This document shows, in pieces, positions 1 through 5,301 of a stretch of 5,301 bases of DNA (its first letter is position 1; every line of letters begins with the position of its first letter). Both the position numbers and the translations under genes were made by a program. The DNA is from Casp-actino8 sp945862545 (GTDB lineage: Bacteria; Actinomycetota; Acidimicrobiia; Acidimicrobiales; Ilumatobacteraceae): NCBI GenBank assembly GCA_945862545.1, contig CAMAYS010000144.1, forward strand, positions 1 through 5,301. The letters run 5' to 3'. A model generated the notes under the pieces. That model had not been told where the DNA came from and made no database searches. It was given only the letters and a program-made list of their open reading frames with translations.

Positions 1-1233
1 CAGTCCACTCGCTATCGCATTGCGTCGATGACCAAGAGTTTTACTGCGGCAGCCGTTCTCAGTTTGCGTGATGAGGGTGTTCTCGCTCTGGATGTTCCTG
101 TTGGTCTATATGCCCCCGAATTGGCAGATGTTGTCGGTCCAGATTCTTCGCCACCAATCACGCTCCGCCACCTGTTGTCGATGTCGTCAGGTTTAGCCAC
201 TGACGATGCCTGGGCCGACCGCCACCTTGACGCCACGGCTGACGAGATGGATCAGGTCTACGCGGATGGCCCCGAGTTTGCTTTCGCTACTGGCACGAAC
301 TTCGAATATTCGAATCTTGGATTTGCTCTCATTGGTCGGGTCGTCGAACGCCTCACGGGCCGGAAAGTTCGCGATCATATTGATGAGCGTTTTCTCCACC
401 CTCTCTCAATGTCGGCCACAACTTGGGATCAACCACATCATGCTCCTTGGGCAGAGCCTTTGCGCTTTGCCAATAACACACACATTGCTGATGGCGCACC
501 ACTCCTAGGCGACGGTGAGATTTCTCCAATGGGGGGATTGTGGAGCACTGTCGCTGATATCGCACGTTGGATGTGTTGGCTTGATGAAGCAAACGCCGGG
601 CGAGATTCACTGACTGGACAACTCAGTATTGCTTCCCGCCGAGACATGCAATCCGTACATACATTTATTGGTGACAGTGAACTCGATGGCCAGAGTGCCC
701 CAGGTGGATATGGCTTTGGGCTTCTGCTGCGAGATGATCCACTTTTAGGAATGACTGTTTCTCATTCGGGTGGTTTGCCTGGCTATGGAAGCAATATGCG
801 TTGGCTATATGGACGCGGTCTCGGTGTTGTTGGCTTATCAAATGTGACCTATGCGCCTATGGGAGTCTTTACTCAACGGGTCTTGAAGTTGTTTCATTCG
901 GCTGATCTGATTCATCAGCCCATCACACCACTCACACCACTACTGCAACAACGTGTCACGCAATTAATTGAATTACTCAATGAGTGGAACGACGATCAAG
1001 CACGATCCTTATTTGCTGACAATGTAGAACTCGACACCTCATTCATGATTCGACAGATGGCCGCTGAGCGAATTGTCGCCGAGTGTGGTCATCTACAAGT
1101 GGAAGAGATTCAAGCACAAAGTCGAACCTCGGCAACTGTGATCTTGCGTGGCGCAACAGGTCAGCAAAGAATAAAAATTGAACTCTCCCCCAAACACGGT
1201 GGTCTCGTGCAGTGGTACGGGACAAGCGCTTAA
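1..1233 (+). CDS. Serine hydrolase, beta-lactamase/CubicO family (5' partial)
   Basis: Seen: the frame is open from base 1, so the true start lies upstream. The ATG at 28 cannot be the start, because the catalytic serine codon (25-27) precedes it. Three active-site motifs of the class C beta-lactamase/PBP-like fold (PF00144) are present in order: S-M-T-K (codons 25-36, nucleophile Ser and general-base Lys), Y-S-N (307-315), and H-S-G-G (763-774), the usual replacement of K-T-G in this family. The stop is TAA at 1231-1233. Known: such proteins act as esterases, D-aminopeptidases, peptidoglycan carboxypeptidases or beta-lactamases, and the fold does not reveal the substrate. About 100 residues beyond the catalytic domain (from about 910) form a C-terminal extension I cannot assign. 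The missing N-terminus, probably a few dozen residues, hides any signal peptide, so location is unknown. It converges with the deacetylase gene. Family is certain; function is open. Confidence 0.95.
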   Translation, partial: QSTRYRIASMTKSFTAAAVLSLRDEGVLALDVPVGLYAPELADVVGPDSSPPITLRHLLSMSSGLATDDAWADRHLDATADEMDQVYADGPEFAFATGTNFEYSNLGFALIGRVVERLTGRKVRDHIDERFLHPLSMSATTWDQPHHAPWAEPLRFANNTHIADGAPLLGDGEISPMGGLWSTVADIARWMCWLDEANAGRDSLTGQLSIASRRDMQSVHTFIGDSELDGQSAPGGYGFGLLLRDDPLLGMTVSHSGGLPGYGSNMRWLYGRGLGVVGLSNVTYAPMGVFTQRVLKLFHSADLIHQPITPLTPLLQQRVTQLIELLNEWNDDQARSLFADNVELDTSFMIRQMAAERIVAECGHLQVEEIQAQSRTSATVILRGATGQQRIKIELSPKHGGLVQWYGTSA

Positions 1234-1252
1234 AATTCGGCGCTTGTACAAG
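1222..1252. terminator. Stem-loop between convergent genes, possible bidirectional terminator
   Basis: An 8-bp perfect inverted repeat, ACAAGCGC (1222-1229) and GCGCTTGT (1240-1247), encloses a 10-nt loop containing the TAA stop of the serine hydrolase. The right arm overlaps a 10-bp palindrome, CTTGTACAAG (1243-1252), so two alternative hairpins are possible. It lies in the 19-bp gap between two convergent genes, where a terminator for both strands is expected. No U-run follows on either strand, so it is not a classic intrinsic terminator; U-poor hairpins have been proposed as terminators in actinobacteria. Termination is inferred from position and symmetry only. Confidence 0.35.
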
Positions 1253-2272
1253 TCACCAAAGTCCGTTGGATGTCCAATGAGATTCAATCGTGGCAATCAT
1301 CTCTCGGGCTTCATCGTTGCTGCCGCTACTCGGTTTCTCATCGGTGTGTGACTCCCCCGCCATTGCCGACAAAGTGCTAGCCGATGACATGCGCAGTGCA
1401 TCCAAGTTGTATCCGCCTTCAAGCATCACTAAACGCCGGCCAGCGGGAACCAATTGCAAAATACGCTGCATCATCAGCGGGTAATCGCCGGCCGTTAATC
1501 CCATCTCGGTGATCGGGTCACTGCGATGAGCATCAAAACCAGCCGAGACAATCAACCAAGTCGGTGCAAACTTTTCACTGATCGGAAGAACCAAACGATC
1601 AAACGCTGCAAGGTACACATCACCCCTTGAATCGGGTGGCAATGGAATGTTCATTGTGTATCCCACGCCCTCACCGACACCAGTTTCGTCGTACCAACCA
1701 GTACCTGGGTATAAAGGCCACTGATGCACAGAAATAAACATCACCCGCGGGTCATCATATAAAACATCTTGGGTCCCATTTCCATGGTGGGCATCGAAGT
1801 CCACGATGAGAACCCGTTCACCCGCGTCGGCAAGAGCCGCAGCAGCAACGGCCACATTAGAAAACAAACAGAACCCCATCGTCTCGGTACGTGTGGCGTG
1901 ATGGCCTGGTGGACGAACGGCGCAAAAAGCAGAATCTGCTTGTCCACTTTGCAGAGCGCGAATCGCTGTCAAGCCCGCGCCAGCAGCCAGCGTCGCGGCA
2001 GTCCACGATCCACTTGAGGCACGAGTGTCGGGATCTAAGCGACCTCCACCTTGTTGAACGACCTGCTCAATGCGATTCACGTGCTCTTGTGTATGAACCC
2101 TCAGTAACTGCTCACGCGTCGCCGCCTGTGGAACAAGTGGAACCAATGCTTCACCAAGACCAGCCTCACGGGCTCCATCAATGACCGCACCCAAACGCTC
2201 GGGACGTTCTTGATGGCGCGGGCCATTGAGGTGACCGAGATAGCCCTCGTGTGTAGCGAAGAGAATTGTCAT
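1253..2272 (-). CDS. Histone deacetylase superfamily amidohydrolase (class II-like)
   Basis: A 339-residue zinc-dependent deacetylase of the arginase/HDAC fold, full length for the family and probably cytoplasmic (no signal peptide seen). Numbered from the ATG at 2272: N-terminal H-x-E-R-P-E-R-L-type motif at about 20-27; catalytic His pair H124-H125 in R-P-P-G-H-H-A; metal ligands D160 and H162 in D-F-D-A-H-H-G-N-G; third ligand D247 in S-A-G-F-D-A-H; transition-state tyrosine Y288 in E-G-G-Y. The G-F-C-L-F-S-N and Y-P-G-T-G segments resemble class II HDACs and bacterial HDAH-type enzymes more than AcuC. Acetyl-lysine on proteins, an acetylpolyamine or another small amide are all possible substrates. 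A TTG at 2290 would add six residues. ATG is preferred because family similarity begins there and a TANNNT box sits 8 nt upstream; that box overlaps the codons the longer form would use. No Shine-Dalgarno sequence is visible. Divergent from the GNAT gene. Confidence 0.95.
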   Translation of the reverse strand: MTILFATHEGYLGHLNGPRHQERPERLGAVIDGAREAGLGEALVPLVPQAATREQLLRVHTQEHVNRIEQVVQQGGGRLDPDTRASSGSWTAATLAAGAGLTAIRALQSGQADSAFCAVRPPGHHATRTETMGFCLFSNVAVAAAALADAGERVLIVDFDAHHGNGTQDVLYDDPRVMFISVHQWPLYPGTGWYDETGVGEGVGYTMNIPLPPDSRGDVYLAAFDRLVLPISEKFAPTWLIVSAGFDAHRSDPITEMGLTAGDYPLMMQRILQLVPAGRRLVMLEGGYNLDALRMSSASTLSAMAGESHTDEKPSSGSNDEAREMIATIESHWTSNGLW

Positions 2273-2280
2273 TGCTGAGG

Positions 2281-2309
2281 ACGCTAACAAAAACCACTTC
2301 GGGCGACTA
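2281..2309 (-). promoter_or_regulatory. Predicted promoter of the deacetylase gene, leaderless type
   Basis: On the minus strand a TANNNT -10 box, TAGCGT (2286 down to 2281), lies 8 nt before the ATG at 2272, placing the transcription start within one or two bases of the start codon. A weak -35 candidate, TAGTCG (2309 to 2304, 3 of 6 matches to TTGACA), is 17 bp upstream. There is no Shine-Dalgarno sequence between box and ATG, as expected for a leaderless mRNA. This is pattern-based only. Confidence 0.4.
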
Positions 2310-2313
2310 CCGT
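2284..2313 (+). promoter_or_regulatory. Predicted promoter of the GNAT-DUF6049 operon, leaderless type
   Basis: A TANNNT -10 box, TACCGT (2308-2313), lies 7 nt before the GTG at 2321. A -35-like CTAACA (2284-2289, 4 of 6 matches to TTGACA) is 18 bp upstream of it. The predicted transcription start falls at 2320-2321, on or one base before the start codon. Its -35 overlaps the -10 of the opposing deacetylase promoter, and its -10 overlaps the other's -35. Confidence 0.4.
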
Positions 2314-2320
2314 CAACAGG

Positions 2321-3082
2321 GTGATAGGTGCCTTTCGACGATCAAAGAGCACCGCTCGACCGCGTTTACTCGATGATGGACATATCTCGGCGCGCGTCCG
2401 ACATTGGCCAGGACGACCAGATATCGCCCACTTGGTCCTCGTTGATCACACCATTGCCCCATCAGCTTCATCGCTCCATGAGTGGATGAACACTTTGCGC
2501 GCCGAGGGATATACGTCCATCCGCACAGGAGCCCTGTCAGGCGAAGCCGCCGAGCGATTTGAAGTGATGAATTTTTACGAGATTCAGAAATTAGCGCTAC
2601 TACGTTTGGGCGCTTCAACACCCAGCAAGGTTGACGACCCTGTGCCACATCATGAAATGCGCGCCTTGCGCACAATCCGCTCAATGGACATAGCGGCACG
2701 CATTGACCAAGAAGCATTCGACTTCGGCTGGCAACTTGATGCGCTGGGCATTCGCGAAGCCTGCCGAGCGACCCCGACACACCGTATCCGTCTCGCACTC
2801 ACCTCAACCGATGAACCCGCTGGCTACATGATCACGGGTCGTAATGGTTCTGCTGGTTTCATTCAGAGGTTGGCAGTCGCACCAACACACGCTGGTCAAG
2901 GTGTCGCCACCTCGTTATTACAGGACGGTTTGCAGTGGTTGGGCAAAGGTAGGGTCAGCGATATTTTAGTAAACACCCATCTGGACAACCAACGGGCTTT
3001 AGATTTGTACCATCGGTTGGGATTCGCAACACTTCCTGAAACTCTGCGAGTTATGCAGTGGGACGCTCCGGTTGAGTCATGA
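2321..3082 (+). CDS. GNAT-family N-acetyltransferase with degenerate N-terminal GNAT-like half
   Basis: A 253-residue protein predicted to transfer an acetyl group from acetyl-CoA to an amine; the acceptor is unknown. The catalytic-type domain is C-terminal (about 112-247). It has the beta4-alpha3 acetyl-CoA loop R-L-A-V-A-P-T-H-A-G-Q-G-V-A (183-196), with Ala191 where the Q/R-x-x-G-x-G/A consensus has Q or R, and motif B with N223, Y230 and L-G-F (233-235). Residues about 52-96 resemble a second copy of motif B lacking an acetyl-CoA loop, which suggests a decayed tandem GNAT as in two-domain enzymes such as mycothiol synthase MshD. I do not claim MshD identity. The GTG start at 2321 is the best upstream choice: an in-frame TAA is at 2285-2287, the next in-frame ATG falls deep inside the N-terminal half (codon 56), and a -10 box is correctly placed. 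The TGA overlaps the ATG of the next gene, so the two are probably translationally coupled. Confidence 0.9.
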   Translation: MIGAFRRSKSTARPRLLDDGHISARVRHWPGRPDIAHLVLVDHTIAPSASSLHEWMNTLRAEGYTSIRTGALSGEAAERFEVMNFYEIQKLALLRLGASTPSKVDDPVPHHEMRALRTIRSMDIAARIDQEAFDFGWQLDALGIREACRATPTHRIRLALTSTDEPAGYMITGRNGSAGFIQRLAVAPTHAGQGVATSLLQDGLQWLGKGRVSDILVNTHLDNQRALDLYHRLGFATLPETLRVMQWDAPVES

Positions 3083-3162
3083 ATAGTCGCCTGCTTCTCG
3101 CTTGTGGCATCTTCGGGTTGAGTTTGACGGGGATCCAAAACCCAGTGCCGACATCTGCCGCC
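3079..3162 (+). other. Signal peptide of the DUF6049-type protein
   Basis: The first 28 residues have Arg4 as the only basic residue, a hydrophobic stretch from about 5 to 18, then a polar segment ending P-T-S-A-A before N-N-R-S. This fits a Sec signal with cleavage after residue 27 or 28. There is no lipobox: Cys9 lies inside the hydrophobic core rather than at its end, so a lipoprotein is unlikely. Confidence 0.7.
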
Positions 3163-5091
3163 AATAATCGATCGATTAACAGCGTGATTACCCAGGACCA
3201 ATTTGTGCCTGGCTTTGAAGGAAGTATTTTTAATGTCTCTCTATCTCTCAGCGGTAGCGACGCGGAGAGCGGTGAACCCACAGAGATAGTGGTCACCTCT
3301 TATCAGCCAGTCAAAACTCGCCAAGATGTGCGGGATGCCGTTAACGACTTGCTTCCTCAAACTATTGACACCGTTGTCGTCGACATCTCGTCTCTGTGGG
3401 ACCCGACCACTGGACGCGTCAATCTTGCTATTCCTATTGAGATCAACACCCGGACCACGAATGCTCTACAAATGTCAGCCACTGGCCTATACCCAATCAC
3501 TATTGGATTACAACAAGGCAAAACCGTTGTCAGTCAATTGGTGACTTTTGTTGAGCGTCTGGGTGCGAAACTCACGACGCCTAAAACCCAAGACGATTTG
3601 CGGGTGGCGTTGATTGGCTCACTGGACGGAGATGTCACTCGGCAAAATGACTCATCAACACTGATCAGCAACAACGACCGCGCATCAGTTGCACAAACCA
3701 TTGCATCACTAGAAGATTTACCGACTACTCCGATCACTCTGGCCATACGCCCAGAGTTCATTGAAGGACTTGATCGTTCAACACTCGAGGATGGTGATCT
3801 TTTGGTTCGCCTGCAGTCGACACAGTCCCTCACTATTCTCAGCAATACGTATGTTGATGTCAATCAAGCACTCGCAGATCAATCTGGGTCAATCTTTACC
3901 GACCAATTGCGTCTGGGCGAAGACACTCTGCGACGGCTTTTGCCAACCTATAAAGCAACCCGAGACATCTGGTTCCAAAAAACACCATTGTTCGGAGGTG
4001 GAGCGCAGATATTACGGAACCTAGGTGTCCGTAACGTGGTCATGCTGAGAGAAGCGGCACAAGAAGCCAAAGGTGCGCAAACTGATCGTCCTCCAACTGG
4101 CCTTGTTGAATTGCAGTTGCCCGATGGCGGAGTCATTGATGCCGTCTTTGTCGACATAAAACTGAGTGCGGCACTCACTCGTGGTTCGCAAAATCCACGC
4201 GGTGGCGCATACCTCGTTGCTCAGCAGATATTGGCCGAACTCAAGATGCTGCGTTCTGAGTTAAACACTGAAAATTTCTCCACTTCCGATCACGGTGTCA
4301 TTCTCGGCACGGACTCTGGAGTACTGCCATCAACAGCCATGCTGACTGCGTTGAGAGCAACTCTTAACGCAAACTCGGCCATCACCTTTGTTTCCCTCGG
4401 CGATCTATTGAGCACCATGACCCATGAAGTAAAAGACGGCGCGCGCCTCACCCTAGACCTTGCACAAGATGCAGACGTTCCATCAATCAGTCATCAACTT
4501 TTTACGCAAACTCAGGAACGAGTTGACGCCTACACCTCGATGCTGACACCTGGCGATGCGCAGGTAACACAATGGAAAGACTTGTTGAGCGTTATGCCGG
4601 CGCGCACTCTCAGTAGCACACAGCGACAGTCCTATGTCGATGCTATTTGGTTGCAGACTTTTCTCTTAGGAGAAGCTATCTCCACCCCAACCTCAACCAC
4701 CTTCACCCTTGGTGGCCGAGAAAGTTCGCTACGAATCTCACTGCGCAATGACAATGACTACGACGTGCGAGTACGAGTACGACTCACGAGTTCAAAACTC
4801 GCCTTCTCCGCTGCGGAACAAGTTGTGCTGTTGCCCGCTGGGATGACGACATCAATTGAGGTTCCAGTCGTGGCAAAGAGCAACGGAAGTTTTCCTGTCA
4901 GTCTGCAATTATTCAGCCCTAGTGGGAATGTGGCGGTTGGTCGCTCCATCACCTTGACGGCGCGAGTCAATGCGCTTGCAGGATTAGGACAGTTAGTCAC
5001 AGGTCTCGCGCTACTACTTTTGATCATGTGGTGGGTATTTCACCTGCGTAGAGCCTCGCGACGAAAGCTAAATCTCACACCCTCCGCCTAG
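3079..5091 (+). CDS. DUF6049-type secreted, membrane-anchored protein
   Basis: A 670-residue protein of unknown function. Order: signal peptide (1 to about 28, hydrophobic L-L-L-A-C-G-I-F-G-L core, likely cleavage after T-S-A or S-A-A); beta-rich N-terminal region (about 41-162); an alpha/beta, barrel-like middle (about 172-445); a helical segment (about 470-535); an Ig-like beta domain (about 541-630) with alternating V-R-V-R-V-R-L; one transmembrane helix (about 635-655); and a short basic tail R-R-A-S-R-R-K. The protein should face outward, held by its C-terminus. This architecture and phrases such as T-G-L-Y-P, P-I-T-L-A-I-R-P and the Ig-like end match my recollection of actinobacterial DUF6049 (Rv3909 type), which normally neighbours murJ; that linkage is why a cell-envelope role is suspected. 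The ATG overlaps the GNAT stop (ATGA), with only a weak GGTTGAG upstream, so translation probably depends on coupling. Family assignment is from memory of pattern, not a search. Confidence 0.8.
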   Translation: MNSRLLLACGIFGLSLTGIQNPVPTSAANNRSINSVITQDQFVPGFEGSIFNVSLSLSGSDAESGEPTEIVVTSYQPVKTRQDVRDAVNDLLPQTIDTVVVDISSLWDPTTGRVNLAIPIEINTRTTNALQMSATGLYPITIGLQQGKTVVSQLVTFVERLGAKLTTPKTQDDLRVALIGSLDGDVTRQNDSSTLISNNDRASVAQTIASLEDLPTTPITLAIRPEFIEGLDRSTLEDGDLLVRLQSTQSLTILSNTYVDVNQALADQSGSIFTDQLRLGEDTLRRLLPTYKATRDIWFQKTPLFGGGAQILRNLGVRNVVMLREAAQEAKGAQTDRPPTGLVELQLPDGGVIDAVFVDIKLSAALTRGSQNPRGGAYLVAQQILAELKMLRSELNTENFSTSDHGVILGTDSGVLPSTAMLTALRATLNANSAITFVSLGDLLSTMTHEVKDGARLTLDLAQDADVPSISHQLFTQTQERVDAYTSMLTPGDAQVTQWKDLLSVMPARTLSSTQRQSYVDAIWLQTFLLGEAISTPTSTTFTLGGRESSLRISLRNDNDYDVRVRVRLTSSKLAFSAAEQVVLLPAGMTTSIEVPVVAKSNGSFPVSLQLFSPSGNVAVGRSITLTARVNALAGLGQLVTGLALLLLIMWWVFHLRRASRRKLNLTPSA

Positions 5092-5125
5092 CACGGCGAC
5101 TCATACTCAGACTGCCTCAGCGGAC

Positions 5126-5131
5126 TAATCT
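5126..5131 (+). promoter_or_regulatory. Predicted -10 box of the degV gene, leaderless type
   Basis: TAATCT matches TANNNT and ends 6 nt before the GTG at 5138, so the predicted transcription start is the G of the start codon. I see no convincing -35 element and no Shine-Dalgarno sequence in the 46-bp gap after the DUF6049 stop. I also see no hairpin in that gap (5092-5137), so read-through from the upstream operon cannot be excluded. Confidence 0.4.
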
Positions 5132-5137
5132 CTCCAT

Positions 5138-5301
5138 GTGACCTCCTCCGTACGAATTATTACCGACAGTGCCTGCGACTTACCCGACGCTCTCGTGCAA
5201 CAACTTGGTATCGAAGTTGTTCCCCTCTTTATTCGTTTCGGTGACGATGAACTGATCGATCGTGAGCAACTCACGACGAGCCAGTTCTGGGAGCGATGCA
5301 C
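5138..5301 (+). CDS. DegV family fatty-acid-binding protein (3' partial)
   Basis: Only the first 54 codons are in the window and the frame is open to the end. The translation starts M-T-S-S-V-R-I-I-T-D-S-A-C-D-L-P, the N-terminal first strand and T-D-S-x-x-D-L-P signature of DegV proteins (PF02645). It is followed by the second strand I-E-V-V-P-L-F-I-R-F-G and an acidic D-D-E-L-I-D turn, then L-T-T-S-Q-F-W. Known: DegV proteins are soluble cytoplasmic fatty-acid binders of about 280 residues; those studied as FakB hand the acyl chain to the kinase FakA. Whether this one has a FakA partner lies outside the window. The GTG start is favoured because the signature begins right after it, and because the ATG at 5136, in another frame, is followed directly by TGA. 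Confidence 0.88.
   Translation, partial: MTSSVRIITDSACDLPDALVQQLGIEVVPLFIRFGDDELIDREQLTTSQFWERC

Noticed and set aside
28..30. ATG at 28 as the start of the serine hydrolase
   Set aside because: It is the Met of the S-M-T-K catalytic motif; the nucleophile serine codon lies before it and the frame is open to base 1, so the gene is truncated by the window edge.
1891..2184. Open frames on the plus strand opposite the deacetylase gene
   Set aside because: They fall inside a gene with all catalytic motifs and encode no recognisable domain; they are shadows.
2288..2290. TTG at 2288-2290 (minus strand) as the start of the deacetylase
   Set aside because: The six added residues have no family counterpart, and the codons overlap the best -10 candidate for the ATG at 2272.
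2311..2316. TTGACG on the minus strand as a -35 for the deacetylase gene
   Set aside because: It matches TTGACA well, but lies 24 bp from the -10 candidate, too far for a normal promoter.
2313..2798. 161-residue open frame on the minus strand opposite the GNAT gene
   Set aside because: It lies opposite the N-terminal half of a well-supported GNAT gene, shows no recognisable domain, and its composition (many Arg, Cys, Ser) is typical of an antisense shadow.
4764..4790. Short repeated CGAGTA/CGACTC units in the DUF6049 gene
   Set aside because: They encode the alternating V-R-V-R-V-R-L beta strand, so the repeat is explained by coding.
5136..5141. ATGTGA: an ATG followed at once by a stop, overlapping the degV GTG
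   Set aside because: A start-stop element could in principle affect initiation, but the predicted transcript begins at the GTG, which would exclude the ATG; most simply it is chance.

Overview
The window looks like ordinary chromosomal DNA from an actinobacterium. The 3079-5091 protein has the layout of the actinobacterial DUF6049 family. Starts at 2321 and 5138 are GTG, and three genes have a TANNNT -10-like box 6-8 nt before the start codon, as in leaderless actinobacterial transcripts. Base composition looks close to half G+C by eye, low for the phylum. A moderate-GC aquatic lineage such as Acidimicrobiia is a plausible guess, not a demonstrated one. I see no transposase, integrase, phage gene, tRNA, rRNA or CRISPR array.

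Layout: (1) 1-1233, plus strand: 3' part of a beta-lactamase/CubicO-type serine hydrolase, cut at its 5' end by the window edge. (2) 1253-2272, minus strand: a class II-like histone-deacetylase-superfamily amidohydrolase with all metal-binding and catalytic residues. It converges on gene 1, with 19 bp and a stem-loop between them. (3) 2321-3082, plus strand: a GNAT acetyltransferase with a GNAT-like N-terminal remnant, divergent from gene 2 across 48 bp. (4) 3079-5091, plus strand: a secreted, C-terminally anchored DUF6049-type protein overlapping gene 3 by ATGA. (5) 5138-5301, plus strand: the start of a DegV-family fatty-acid-binding protein, cut by the window end. No gap exceeds 50 bp.

The GNAT and DUF6049 genes form a probable two-gene operon. 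The GNAT and deacetylase share a very short divergent region where the two predicted promoters overlap, so only one may be occupied at a time. A deacetylase and an acetyltransferase facing each other invite the idea of a reversible acetylation pair, but nothing in the sequence shows a common substrate. DUF6049 genes usually sit beside murJ (Rv3909-Rv3910 in Mycobacterium tuberculosis); here the next gene is degV.

I found no clear new system. The observations most worth checking are the overlapping divergent leaderless promoters, the degenerate GNAT half-domain, and the barrel-like middle region of the DUF6049 protein.
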